Of a stretch of 64,000 bases of DNA, positions 47,910 to 56,768 are shown in pieces. The stretch is taken from NCBI RefSeq assembly GCF_001758195.1, contig NZ_MASR01000001.1, positions 2,232,001 through 2,296,000 of the forward strand. Reading direction: 5' to 3'. The position numbers were made by a program, and so were the translations under genes. Position 1 is the first letter of the stretch, and every line of letters starts with the position of its first letter. The notes under the pieces are model-generated. The model saw only the letters and a list, made by a program, of their open reading frames with translations. It was not told where the DNA came from and made no database searches. Source of the DNA: Pseudohongiella acticola (GTDB lineage: Bacteria > Pseudomonadota > Gammaproteobacteria > Pseudomonadales > Pseudohongiellaceae).

Positions 47910-49112
47910 ATGATTAAAAAAATACCCGTCAAGCAGTTGCAACTGGGCATGTTCATCCATGAGATGCATGGATCCTGGCTCAGTCATCCATTCTGGAAAT
48001 CCAGTTTCCTGCTGGAAGACCCTGCTGACCTGGTCAAAATCAATGGTTCCGGTATTGCCGAGATCAGCATTGATCTGAGTAAAAGCAGGCAGGCGCCTGC
48101 TCAGACCGCCCGTGAGCCCGAAGCACCCGCCTCTGTCGCTACCCTGCCACCGGAAGCCAAAACTGCAGCGCTCAGTTTCCATAACGAACTCAATCGCGCC
48201 CGCAAACTGTGTGATCGTTCCAGGCAAGCGGTGATGACAATGTTTGCTGAAGCGCGCATGGGCAACACCGTTTCCATGGCAGATGCCCGGGCCATGGTTG
48301 ACGAGGTCACCGAGTCGGTAAACCGGCACCCACTGGCGCTGATTACGCTGGCACGATTAAAAACCTCGGACAATTATACGTACATGCATTCGGTAGCCGT
48401 ATGCGCCATGATGGTGGCGCTGGCACGAGCGCTGAAAATGACCGAAGAGCAAGTGCGCGATGCCGGTTGTGCAGGCTTACTGCATGACGTTGGCAAGATG
48501 GCGGTGCCAGATAAAATTCTTAACAAACCCGGTAAGCTGACTGACGAGGAGTTTATCGTTATCAAGTCGCATCCGGAAAAAGGTCAGGATATTTTACTTC
48601 GTGCGGGCGACATTTCAGCAATGGTTATTGATGTCTGCCTGCATCATCACGAAAAATGTGATGGCAGTGGTTACCCTCATGGATTAAAAAGTGAAGAGAT
48701 CAGCATTTTTGCCCGCATGGGTGCCATCTGTGATGTATATGATGCAATTACGTCTAACCGGCCCTACAAAAAAGGCTGGGGTCCGGCAGAGTCTTTGCAG
48801 AGGATGGCGCAATGGAAAGGTCATTTTGATCCGGCTTTGCTGCAGGCCTTTGTCAAGGTTGTTGGTATCTACCCGATCGGATCACTGGTGCGTCTCAAGA
48901 GTCAGCGTCTTGCAGTGGTTGTTGAGCAAAACGAAAAATCAATGTTGAAACCGAAGGTTAAAGTATTTTTTTCTATACGATCCAAAATGCCGTTGCCGCA
49001 AGCCGTTGTTGATATGGCCCTGCCTGGGCTGGAGGATGTCATTGAAGCGCGTGAGCATTTTGAAAACTGGAACTTCCCCTACATGGAAGATCTGTGGCAG
49101 TCAGCGCTTTGA
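47910..49112 (+). CDS. HD-GYP domain cyclic-di-GMP phosphodiesterase with DUF3391
   Basis: A 400-residue cytoplasmic protein. Residues 1-100 form the DUF3391 domain (KKIPVKQLQLGMFIHEMHGSW), then a Pro/Ala-rich linker, then HD-GYP (about 150-350). HD-GYP residues are intact: YMHSVAVCAMM, LLHDVGKMAVPDKILNKPG, HPEKGQ, CLHHHEKCDGSGYPHGL and DVYDAITSNRPYKKG. It should hydrolyse cyclic-di-GMP to GMP through pGpG, which Orn can finish. Divergent from the EamA gene by about 140 bp; convergent with imuB. Confidence 0.92.
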   Translation: MIKKIPVKQLQLGMFIHEMHGSWLSHPFWKSSFLLEDPADLVKINGSGIAEISIDLSKSRQAPAQTAREPEAPASVATLPPEAKTAALSFHNELNRARKLCDRSRQAVMTMFAEARMGNTVSMADARAMVDEVTESVNRHPLALITLARLKTSDNYTYMHSVAVCAMMVALARALKMTEEQVRDAGCAGLLHDVGKMAVPDKILNKPGKLTDEEFIVIKSHPEKGQDILLRAGDISAMVIDVCLHHHEKCDGSGYPHGLKSEEISIFARMGAICDVYDAITSNRPYKKGWGPAESLQRMAQWKGHFDPALLQAFVKVVGIYPIGSLVRLKSQRLAVVVEQNEKSMLKPKVKVFFSIRSKMPLPQAVVDMALPGLEDVIEAREHFENWNFPYMEDLWQSAL

Positions 49113-49158
49113 CAGGGTTTTGGTTGTCATTGCTGTATGTTGCAACCCGCTTTAACCT

Positions 49159-50769
49159 TTAACCAAAAAATCCATGCAGGTACCAGGCCGTCGAATTCTG
49201 TTCCGCGCCACCGGCATGCGCCAGGTCCTGATAGACCCAAAGCAGGTTGCCTTGTGTGTTGGCAGCCACATAATAATCCCGCCGTATACCCTGTTCCTGC
49301 CACCATCGGGTTTCGATGCGGCGTGGGCCGCGCAATAATGTCAACGGTGACCGGTAGTGCAGCTGCTGGTTCCGGATTGCCAGTGGACGCGGTGGCTGCA
49401 ATAACCAGCATGGATTGTGGCTGTTGATAGTGACGCTGTTTCCGGTTAGCAGGCTTTCTTCTGATGGCGGTGTCAAATATGACACCATGCGTGTGGCAGA
49501 CTCGGGACAGTAATCAGGTTTTAGCAGCAGTCGCTGAACCGCGTGGCTGCCGAGTTTTGCCGCCAGCGTATCAAGCAGTTGTGAGCCGTCCCGGCTGTCA
49601 TGCCCCCGGGTCTTCTGCTGAACGCCACCGTCCGGCTTGAACAGCGTGAAATGTGTGACGTGTAAGGTGATCGCGTAAACTTCACCAGCAAAATTCATTC
49701 CGGTCAGTTGCGTTTCCAGTAACAGCAGGAACAGCCGGGCACTGCGTTCTGCCTTGCGAACATTGACCGTGATGTTTTCATGACGAGTGTCGCCGCCTGT
49801 GTCATGATCGCTGTTGCCTTGCCCGGAACTGCCATAGTCGAGCACAAACATCAGTTGGTCAGTGCACAGATGTTTTTTCTTCAGAAAATCCTCAAGCCGG
49901 TGCAGTAATTTTTCACAGACATTGATAATCTGCTGTGTGGAATATAAACCATGATCGCTATCGACACTGTCATGATAAACCGGTTTGGCCTGCCAGCGCT
50001 GACGTAGCCCGGGTCGTAAACCGAGGCAGCTCTCAATATAGTCACTGAAATGCCGGCCGAATCTGATACGCATTTCCGGCAATGGAAGGCGCCATATATC
50101 CCGTAAATAGAACAGTCCGCAATTGGCGAGTTTTTTTCGAACCCGAACGTCAATGGCAAGGGCGTTGGTGGGAATGCTACCCAGGCGTGAGCGCAGGTCA
50201 TCGGGTCTGGCGATAACCGATTGCTGTCCGGTGCGGGCCAGCAACAGACTGGCGCTGGCATTGGGGGCGACCGCCTGCACAAAATTGGTGTGCGAGAGCT
50301 GTGTCTCAATACCGGATTCAATTTGCTGCCGGATGGATTTAAGGCCGCCAAAATAGCGCAGGCTTCTGCCAACTTCCAGCACCAGAGCGTCATTTCCATC
50401 AAGGCTGATGTAGTCGCTGATCTGCTGGCACTGTTGTGCCACCAGCGAGATCAACGATATTTCATCATGCTGTTTCGTATGTGGCTTTGTCTGTGCGTTT
50501 GCATGTGGGTCAGCAATTCGGGTGTCGGGCAGTGCCGGGAAATAAAGCGCATACCAAAGGCTGGTGCGCTTGCGGTGTGTTGCCGGCGCGCGCCGCAGGT
50601 TTTGTTGTGATTGTCGCTGTGCTTTGTGCTGTAGGTTCTGTTGCGCTTTTTTCGGTGCGTTTTGTTGTGCGCTTGGCTGTTCAGGGAGGCTGACTGGCAG
50701 CCTGTTGCCAGCGCGGGTACTGACGCGCGGTTTACCGGCAAGCGCTCTGCTTTGCCGGCGGCCTAGCAT
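49159..50769 (-). CDS. imuB: ImuB, catalytically dead Y-family polymerase of the SOS mutasome
   Basis: A 536-residue Y-family-like protein that bridges ImuA, DnaE2 and the beta clamp. The palm is recognisable (LWYALYFPALP, NDALVLEVGRSLRYFGG, APNASASLLLARTG, YLRDIWRLPLPEMRIRFG), but the usual acidic catalytic pair is missing, as in known ImuB. ImuB normally begins at about LWYALYFP; here some 70 extra residues precede it, rich in Gln, Lys and Arg. The ATG overlaps the imuA stop by seven bases, so the extension is probably translated. The C-terminus ends YLHGFFG. Confidence 0.9.
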   Translation of the reverse strand: MLGRRQSRALAGKPRVSTRAGNRLPVSLPEQPSAQQNAPKKAQQNLQHKAQRQSQQNLRRAPATHRKRTSLWYALYFPALPDTRIADPHANAQTKPHTKQHDEISLISLVAQQCQQISDYISLDGNDALVLEVGRSLRYFGGLKSIRQQIESGIETQLSHTNFVQAVAPNASASLLLARTGQQSVIARPDDLRSRLGSIPTNALAIDVRVRKKLANCGLFYLRDIWRLPLPEMRIRFGRHFSDYIESCLGLRPGLRQRWQAKPVYHDSVDSDHGLYSTQQIINVCEKLLHRLEDFLKKKHLCTDQLMFVLDYGSSGQGNSDHDTGGDTRHENITVNVRKAERSARLFLLLLETQLTGMNFAGEVYAITLHVTHFTLFKPDGGVQQKTRGHDSRDGSQLLDTLAAKLGSHAVQRLLLKPDYCPESATRMVSYLTPPSEESLLTGNSVTINSHNPCWLLQPPRPLAIRNQQLHYRSPLTLLRGPRRIETRWWQEQGIRRDYYVAANTQGNLLWVYQDLAHAGGAEQNSTAWYLHGFFG

Positions 50770-51515
50770 GGCAGCTTAATGCGCACCCGTCCCTGCTTGT
50801 GGCTGCCGCGTGCTTTCAACAGTTGCACGTCCATGTTGCGATAACCGGCTTCGGTGACGGGTGCGCTACTCAATTGTAACTGCAGCGTTGATGGTGAGTG
50901 TGCTGCCGGTCGCTGATGAAACAGCACTCCCAGCGTATTGCCTTCACGTGCAGCCAGTTGCAGACGGCGAATAACCCGGGCGCTGAGCCAGTTCTGCCAG
51001 GCCAGCACGAGGCCGCATTCCTGCGATTGCAGGGCTTTTTCAATGCTCCACAATGCCTGATTGCAGCTGGCCTGGGCCGGCACCACAAAGCTGTTGCGGG
51101 TATTGACGCCCATCTGGGCCAGGGCGGGCCCGTGTAGCGGGTAAGGTGGTGCAATCCAGAGAATGGAAGAGGATTGTTGCTGGCTGCGGTCCCGCAACAG
51201 CGGTGCCAACAGCTGTAATTCGCCGATACCAGCCTGTTTGTTGATGACTTCAATCAAACCGGCCTGTGGCCATGCTCCCCAGGGCAACAGGGCGTCGAGC
51301 TCGGCGTGGCCGGTACTTTGGCCTGCGCCGTTGTCGGTGATCTCGTGGTCAGCAAACAGGTCATCAGCCAGCAGCGAGTGGCGGGCGCCGGGGTTATCAA
51401 CGGCGGTGTTGTGCTGATTGCTGCCGCGCCACAAATCCTGCGTTTGCTGCAGTAACTGGTCCACCTTGTGCTCCGGTGTGGGCGCGCTGATGTTTGTAGG
51501 GGCGGTTGTGTTCAT
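50763..51515 (-). CDS. imuA: ImuA, RecA/SulA-like mutasome protein
   Basis: A 250-residue protein of the ImuA family, related to the RecA core but degenerate at the nucleotide site. Family segments include GHAELDALLPWGAWPQAGLIEV, ILWIAPPYPLHGPALAQMG, WSIEKALQSQECGLVLAW and RRLQLAAREGNTLGVLF. It binds RecA and ImuB and is needed for damage-induced mutagenesis with DnaE2. A LexA box lies 43 bases upstream, and the gene is translationally coupled to imuB. Confidence 0.9.
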   Translation of the reverse strand: MNTTAPTNISAPTPEHKVDQLLQQTQDLWRGSNQHNTAVDNPGARHSLLADDLFADHEITDNGAGQSTGHAELDALLPWGAWPQAGLIEVINKQAGIGELQLLAPLLRDRSQQQSSSILWIAPPYPLHGPALAQMGVNTRNSFVVPAQASCNQALWSIEKALQSQECGLVLAWQNWLSARVIRRLQLAAREGNTLGVLFHQRPAAHSPSTLQLQLSSAPVTEAGYRNMDVQLLKARGSHKQGRVRIKLPC

Positions 51516-51557
51516 GTGTTTGCTCCGGTGCCGGTCAATGAGTCAGGCGTCGTGGAG

Positions 51558-51573
51558 CTGTAAATATATACAG
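51558..51573. promoter_or_regulatory. LexA box upstream of imuAB
   Basis: CTGTAAATATATACAG, again CTG-N10-CAG, almost the same as the dnaE2 box. SOS control of imuA-imuB follows. Confidence 0.9.
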
Positions 51574-51790
51574 TATATTTATTTCAGGCAAGTGCCGATA
51601 CAGAGATAAGGCCAGAAATTTAGTTAAAAAGGTGTAAAAATTTTGCAATCAAGCATTGTCAAGCCCTTATTATTATATTATTGTTCAGCACGTTAGCAGG
51701 TTTATCTTGATAACGTATTAGATGACAGGCTTAATTAGCTGGAAAATGGAATAATTAAAAATTTAAATAGTTAAAAGTAGCGGACATCTC

Positions 51791-51883
51791 ATGAAACGCA
51801 AACCAGATATGCTATTGGTCGTTGTTGTTCTTTTTGGACTCAGTGTCCTGATTAGCGGCGTGGCGCAAAGCGGTCTTCTATAA
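51791..51883 (+). CDS. Possible 30-residue membrane protein
   Basis: ATG to TAA encodes 30 residues: a basic start (MKRKPD) and one hydrophobic helix (about residues 8-25, LLVVVVLFGLSVLISGVA). The charge-then-helix layout is that of real small membrane proteins. It lies in an AT-rich gap between imuA and fau. There is no strong Shine-Dalgarno sequence, so translation is uncertain. Confidence 0.45.
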   Translation: MKRKPDMLLVVVVLFGLSVLISGVAQSGLL

Positions 51884-51892
51884 ATCGATAAT

Positions 51893-52528
51893 TTACAAAG
51901 CTTTACGATTTTTGATGGATTTATACCGGCGAGGCGTTGCCAGCGCATCAAGCGGAACATCCCAGGCAGAAGGCGCAATTCCTTCTGCCACTTTCTGACA
52001 CTCGTGACCCAGCCCTGTCAGGGCGGGCCGGCGACATTTGCCGCGCCTGAAGGCAAATGTACGGTCATAAAACCCCTTGCCCATGCCGATACGATTACCG
52101 GCCTCATCAAACCCCACCAGTGGCAACAGCACCAGATCCAGTCTGCGTGGTGACACGCTGTGTTTTAACGCCGCTTTTGGCTCCGGAATGCCCCAGCGGT
52201 TGTAGGCCAGTCGGCTGCCGGGCCAGATCCGGACAAACACCATGTGATCATCTTTGATGGGGTGCAGTACCGGCAGATAACAGGCTTTGCCTTGTTGCCA
52301 TGCCAGACGCAGTGCCGGCAGGGTAACAATTTCGCCATCCACAGCCTGGTAAAAAGCAATATGACGGGCACCCTGCCAGAGCCCTGTATGGCGCAACTGT
52401 CGGGTGAGGCCGAGCGCGGCATGGCGTTGCTCACTGAACGAAAGTTGACGTCGCGCACGTCGCAGGCGTTGACGCAAGGCCTTGCGTGTTTCAGGTGATT
52501 GCTGCGGGATGGATGATGAAGGTTTCAT
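51893..52528 (-). CDS. fau: 5-formyltetrahydrofolate cyclo-ligase
   Basis: A 211-residue enzyme (YgfA family) that returns 5-formyl-THF to 5,10-methenyl-THF using ATP. RKALRQRLRRARRQLSFSEQ starts the family pattern, followed by WGIPEP, DLVLLPLVGFDEAGNRIGMGKGFYDR with the ATP-binding site, and GLGHECQ. It lies directly downstream of 6S RNA, the classic ssrS-ygfA order, and is probably read from the same promoter. Confidence 0.93.
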   Translation of the reverse strand: MKPSSSIPQQSPETRKALRQRLRRARRQLSFSEQRHAALGLTRQLRHTGLWQGARHIAFYQAVDGEIVTLPALRLAWQQGKACYLPVLHPIKDDHMVFVRIWPGSRLAYNRWGIPEPKAALKHSVSPRRLDLVLLPLVGFDEAGNRIGMGKGFYDRTFAFRRGKCRRPALTGLGHECQKVAEGIAPSAWDVPLDALATPRRYKSIKNRKAL

Positions 52529-52566
52529 GCATTGATCATGTCGGATTGATCAGGGGCTGCAGCGAG

Positions 52567-52750
52567 TGGAAGCCACCCAGAGTACCGCTGCCGAAATAGT
52601 CCTGAACCCACAGGTTCAGGTGGTGGCTCCAGCGATGTATCAGGCTTTCCGTCGTGCGGACATGCTCAACAACATCATTGCGAAGAGCCTCCGGAGTAAC
52701 AGATATCGGCTCAAGAACATTTTCAGCTGGCCTGTACTCCAGGTGACTAT
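52567..52750 (-). ncRNA. ssrS: 6S RNA
   Basis: On the minus strand between zapA and fau, the normal gammaproteobacterial place. The RNA is about 184 bases. A closing stem pairs the 5' AGTCACCTGGAGTAC with the 3' GTACTCTGGGTGGCTT. The conserved TTGAGCCGATAT segment, the GTTGTTGAGCATGTCCG segment and the CCTGAAC/GTTCAGG hairpin follow the order in E. coli 6S RNA. The large central bubble mimics an open promoter and traps sigma-70 RNA polymerase in stationary phase. A TATACT -10 element lies at 52757-52762, fitting a start near 52750. Ends are approximate. Confidence 0.92.
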
Positions 52751-52851
52751 GAATCGAGTATATAGAAGTTATTTTGGGGTATCGAGTAAAAGCGGCAACT
52801 TTTTTGTAACAGCTTTCGTAACAGTGCCGGCCGGGGTACCAGCGGCAAGAT

Positions 52852-53175
52852 TTACAGTTCGATCTGGCGGGCGTTGTGCAATGCGCGTTCGATTTTATCT
52901 TCCAGATATTTGATCTGCTGCGCGGTGCTGTGACGTGCTTCATTGATCTGACGATTTTTCTGCAGCAACTCGTGGGTAATATTCAGTGCTGCCATCACGG
53001 AGATTTTTTCCAGGCCATGAATCGTGCCGCGTGCCTTGATTTTGCGCATGTTTTCATCAAGGTGTCGGGCAGATTTGAGCAACGCATCCTGCTCTGACGG
53101 CGGACAGCTGATCTGGTATTCGCGATCAAGGATCTTGACCACAACCGTGCTGGCTTCTTCCTGAAGATTGCTCAT
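52852..53175 (-). CDS. zapA: Cell division protein ZapA
   Basis: A 107-residue FtsZ-ring stabiliser. The N-terminal globular part reads VVVKILDREYQISCPPSEQDALLKSARHLDENM; the C-terminal half is a coiled coil (residues 65-105). It is 13 bases after the ZapB-like gene and just upstream of 6S RNA, a conserved order. Confidence 0.94.
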   Translation of the reverse strand: MSNLQEEASTVVVKILDREYQISCPPSEQDALLKSARHLDENMRKIKARGTIHGLEKISVMAALNITHELLQKNRQINEARHSTAQQIKYLEDKIERALHNARQIEL

Positions 53176-53188
53176 AAAGTTTTCACAC

Positions 53189-53404
53189 TCAGGCGCTTTG
53201 CGACTGTTCCATGGATCTCAGACGGCTGAGGACTGATTCCAGGCGGCTCTTGGCCTGGCGGTTGTTCTCCAGTAGTTGCTGACGTTCCGTTTGCCAGTTA
53301 TGCTGACTGGCGCGCAGCAACTGGTTCTCCTGCTTCATGGCAGCGCACAATGCGATCAGGGCATTGATTTTTTCGTCAAGGGTATTGAATTGATCGTCAT
53401 TCAT
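53189..53404 (-). CDS. Small coiled-coil protein, TIGR02449/ZapB-like
   Basis: A 71-residue protein that is almost entirely heptad-patterned and polar (LDEKINALIALCAAMKQENQ then LLRASQHNW, ending RLRSMEQSQSA). It matches the small family that precedes zapA in many gammaproteobacteria and is thought to be ZapB-like. Probably co-transcribed with zapA and possibly 6S RNA. Confidence 0.85.
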   Translation of the reverse strand: MNDDQFNTLDEKINALIALCAAMKQENQLLRASQHNWQTERQQLLENNRQAKSRLESVLSRLRSMEQSQSA

Positions 53405-53514
53405 ATCGATTACGTACGCAGGAAGCCCCGCCGACCGGTTCCGTTACTGGACCCTTACTATAGAGAGCTGGTTGTAGGCGGTCAATAACGCGAGACACAA
53501 TCTCAGGAAAATGT

Positions 53515-54873
53515 ATGGCAAAAGCTAAATTACAGCACCCGCAGCGTGCCACCGGGGCCGATCTTTATGTGCAGGCCAGGAAGCGCCGCCGCGCCCTGAT
53601 GGGCAAACTGGGCAAAAACAGTATTGCCCTGCTCAGCGCAGCACCCCAACGCACACGCAGCAATGACACCGAATATCCATACCGTCAGGACAGCGATTTT
53701 TATTACCTGACCGGCTTTACCGAAGATGATGCCGTGCTGGCCCTGATCCCCGGGCGCAAGCAGGGCGAAGTTGTGATGTTTTGTCAGCCCAAGGACAAAA
53801 CCAAAGAGCTCTGGACTGGCATTCTGACCGGGCCGGAACAGGCAAAAAGCCGCCTGCTGGTGGACGAGGCTTACCCCATCGGCATGATGGATGAAATCCT
53901 GCCCGGCCTGATGGACGGCTGTGAAACACTGTATTACTGCATGGAACGTGAACCGGCTTTTGATAAGCGCATCAGTGGCTGGGTGAAAAACGTCCGCAGC
54001 CGGACACGCATGGGCGCCAAAGCACCGCAGCAGCTAATTCTGCTGGACCCGCTGTTGCATGAGATGCGCCTGTTCAAGAGCAAAGCCGAAATCGCTTTGA
54101 TGCAGCGCGCGGCCGATATTTCTGCGCGTGCGCACAAGCGCGCCATGCTGGCCGCGCGTGAAGGTCGCCATGAGTATCATCTGGAAGCAGAGCTGGTGCA
54201 TGAGTTCATGATGTCGGGCAGTCGCGCGCCCGCGTACAACAGCATTGTCGCCGCGGGTGCCAATGCCTGTATTCTGCATTACATTGAAAACCGGGACCCG
54301 TTGCGAAACGGTGACCTGGTGCTGATTGACGCCGGTTGCGAATATGAATATTACGCCGCGGATATCACGCGCACATTTCCCGTCAGTGGCCAGTTTAGCG
54401 CCGAACAAAAAGCCCTGTATGACATCGTTCTCAAGGCACAGCTGGAAGCGATCGCGGTCACCCGTCCCGGCGTGCCCTGGGATGAACCTCACCATGTCAC
54501 GGTCAGGGTGATCACCCACGGCCTGATCGACCTGGGCTTGCTGAAAGGGGATGCAGACAGGCTGATTGCAGACGGTGCCTATCGTGATTTTTATATGCAT
54601 CGCGCGGGCCACTGGCTGGGCATCGACGTGCATGATGCCGGCAGTTATCTGGACCGGGATAAACCCCGGCGTCTGGAACCTGGCATGGTGACAACAGTGG
54701 AGCCGGGCATTTATGTATCGCCTGACAACAAAAAGGTTGCCAAAAAGTGGCGCGGTATTGGCATTCGCATCGAAGACGATGTGCTGGTCACCAAAACCGG
54801 CAACAAGGTATTGACCGACGGCGTGCCCAAAACCACCGAGGCTATCGAAGCGCTGATGGCGCAACGGGCATAG
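53515..54873 (+). CDS. pepP: Xaa-Pro aminopeptidase P
   Basis: A 452-residue metalloprotease of family M24B, cutting X-Pro N-termini. The N-terminal creatinase-like domain begins with ATGADLYVQARKRRRALMG. The metal site is visible in LIDAGCEYEYYAADITRTFP (two Asp), MHRAGHWLGIDVHD (His), TTVEPGIY (Glu) and IGIRIEDDV (Glu). It starts the pepP-ubiH-ubiI series conserved across the class and is divergent from the ZapB-like gene. Confidence 0.95.
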   Translation: MAKAKLQHPQRATGADLYVQARKRRRALMGKLGKNSIALLSAAPQRTRSNDTEYPYRQDSDFYYLTGFTEDDAVLALIPGRKQGEVVMFCQPKDKTKELWTGILTGPEQAKSRLLVDEAYPIGMMDEILPGLMDGCETLYYCMEREPAFDKRISGWVKNVRSRTRMGAKAPQQLILLDPLLHEMRLFKSKAEIALMQRAADISARAHKRAMLAAREGRHEYHLEAELVHEFMMSGSRAPAYNSIVAAGANACILHYIENRDPLRNGDLVLIDAGCEYEYYAADITRTFPVSGQFSAEQKALYDIVLKAQLEAIAVTRPGVPWDEPHHVTVRVITHGLIDLGLLKGDADRLIADGAYRDFYMHRAGHWLGIDVHDAGSYLDRDKPRRLEPGMVTTVEPGIYVSPDNKKVAKKWRGIGIRIEDDVLVTKTGNKVLTDGVPKTTEAIEALMAQRA

Positions 54874-54928
54874 GCCTGCACGGGAACAGTGGGCGGGAGA
54901 CAGTGGGCAGGAACAGAAAGTACGGACC

Positions 54929-56242
54929 ATGACAGACAAAAAACTTAACGCGGAATACGATATTGTCATTGCTGGCGGTGGTCTGGTCGGAGGCAGCTTT
55001 GCGCTGTTGCTGGATCAACTGGCCCGGCACAGCGATCTGAGGGTATTGTTGCTGGATGCCGCGCCGATGGCAAAACCTGACGCTAAAAATGGTGATACCG
55101 GCGCTGATTTTGACGCGCGCAGCACGGCACTGTCCTGGGGTAGCCGCCTGATTTACGAACAGGCCGGTTTCTGGTCGGCGCTGGCCCCTGGCGTTACCGC
55201 CATCCGTGATATTCAGGTGTCCGATCGTGGACATTTTGGCGCAACCCGGCTGCACAGTGCCGAGGTCGGCGTAGAAGCGCTGGGTTACGTTGCCGAGAAT
55301 CACCACCTGACGTGCGTGCTGCAACAGGCATTACAGGACAGTTCGCGCCTGACCGTGTGTGCGCCAGCCAGTGTTGAGCATATTCAGCCCCTCAGTGATG
55401 GCGCCATGTTGACCATTAAAGGTGCTTCACTCGATAACATCAGGACCCGGCTGCTGGTGCTGGCGGACGGCGGGCGCTCGGGTCTGTGCCGGCAACTGGG
55501 TATCACTATGCAGCAGAAGCATTATGGTCAGCAGGCGCTGATCTGTAATGTTGCCTTTGCCAATGACCACCGGGGGCAGGCCTTTGAGCGCTTTACCGAT
55601 ACCGGTCCGCTGGCCATGTTGCCGCTGTCAGACCACGGGGTCGGGCGTGAACGGCAGCATCGGGGCGCACTGGTCTGGACCCTGGCTGACAGTGACAGCA
55701 ATCAGGGTGAGGGCAAAAGCGACAATGCCTCCTGTAGTGCAGAGCGCATATTGGCATTGCCGGAGGCTGATTTTATTGACACCCTGCAGCAGCGATTTGG
55801 CTGGCGGTTGGGCCGGATTACTCATGCAGGCGCCAGGTCACTTTTCCCGCTGAGTCTGACCGTGGCGACCGAGCAGATACGCCCCGGTATCGTGTTGCTG
55901 GGCAACGTTGCCCACACGCTGCATCCAGTGGCCGGTCAGGGATTGAATCTGGCATTACGTGATGCGCGCGCGCTGGCCGAACTGATTGTCAATGCGCACC
56001 AGACCGGGGAAAATCCGGGATCAATGGCGGTGCTGCAGGCTTTTCTGGCGGCCCAGTCCGGCGATCAGGCCAATACCATTGCCTTCAGCGATCTGACCAC
56101 GCGCCTGTTTTCCAACGCGCGACCGACACTGGCGTTGGGGCGCAACCTGGGCCTGTTACTGATGGACCTGATGCCACCCGCCAAAGGCTGGTTCGCCCGT
56201 CAGGCTATGGGCATGGCGGACCGAAAATCCATCAGGCGTTAA
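54929..56242 (+). CDS. ubiH: Ubiquinone biosynthesis hydroxylase UbiH
   Basis: A 437-residue flavin monooxygenase adding a ring hydroxyl in ubiquinone synthesis. The FAD fold is YDIVIAGGGLVGGSFALLL and the second motif is LGNVAHTLHPVAGQGLNLAL. The GN spelling in place of GD is what UbiH shows, against GD in UbiI, which supports this assignment. It lies 55 bp after pepP. UbiK, encoded near 8.9 kb, would assist it. Confidence 0.9.
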   Translation: MTDKKLNAEYDIVIAGGGLVGGSFALLLDQLARHSDLRVLLLDAAPMAKPDAKNGDTGADFDARSTALSWGSRLIYEQAGFWSALAPGVTAIRDIQVSDRGHFGATRLHSAEVGVEALGYVAENHHLTCVLQQALQDSSRLTVCAPASVEHIQPLSDGAMLTIKGASLDNIRTRLLVLADGGRSGLCRQLGITMQQKHYGQQALICNVAFANDHRGQAFERFTDTGPLAMLPLSDHGVGRERQHRGALVWTLADSDSNQGEGKSDNASCSAERILALPEADFIDTLQQRFGWRLGRITHAGARSLFPLSLTVATEQIRPGIVLLGNVAHTLHPVAGQGLNLALRDARALAELIVNAHQTGENPGSMAVLQAFLAAQSGDQANTIAFSDLTTRLFSNARPTLALGRNLGLLLMDLMPPAKGWFARQAMGMADRKSIRR

Positions 56243-56277
56243 ACCAGCCTGGCTTGAACTGACTAAGCCGCGACCCA

Positions 56278-56712
56278 TTAACTGCCCATCAGCTCACGAA
56301 TGTTTTCCACGCGCTCGCGATTGACGCCAAGGTCACTGTGTCCCAGGCGCGAGGCTGAGCGCACGTGCACTTGATCTGAGGCAGGGTCTGCCAGAAATTC
56401 GACATCGTCGACAAAACCCATCAGCCGGCTGGTAAATTCGGCATGAATGTAATTGCCGTCGTCGGTCACGATGGCCGCCTGAGGCAGTTCTGCAAGCGCC
56501 GCGCGTACGGCGTCCATATCGCCGGTCAACGGTGCAATGCCATGGCTGTCGCGCTGATCAAAACTGGACACACAATTGGGTGAGTCCGGGCAGGTCGACA
56601 GCTGGTTGTTCTGCACACCAAGGGTCGTTGGCCTGTCACCGGCGCAGGAGATAAGCGTCAGTAGTCCCACAATCATGAGTCCTCGTGCAATGTTGCGTAA
56701 TGGTTTATGCAT
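56278..56712 (-). CDS. DUF1499 lipoprotein
   Basis: A 144-residue protein with a lipoprotein signal (hydrophobic core, LISC lipobox, Cys about residue 23) and a DUF1499 domain: CPDSPNCVSSF near the start, AEFTSRLMGFVDDVEFL, and the C-terminal SRLGHSDLGVNRERVENIRE. Function unknown. It and the MaoC gene are inserted in opposite orientation between ubiH and ubiI. AGGATAG precedes the ATG. Confidence 0.85.
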   Translation of the reverse strand: MHKPLRNIARGLMIVGLLTLISCAGDRPTTLGVQNNQLSTCPDSPNCVSSFDQRDSHGIAPLTGDMDAVRAALAELPQAAIVTDDGNYIHAEFTSRLMGFVDDVEFLADPASDQVHVRSASRLGHSDLGVNRERVENIRELMGS

Positions 56713-56768
56713 GGTTGCTATCCTGAATGAGTTGTTTCTAAATGAGTCGCCCCGACAACGCTGACTGT

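Noticed and set aside
52536-52943. Reading frames on both strands across the zapA-fau gap
   Set aside because: The segment is explained by 6S RNA; the frames have no start signals and no family resemblance.
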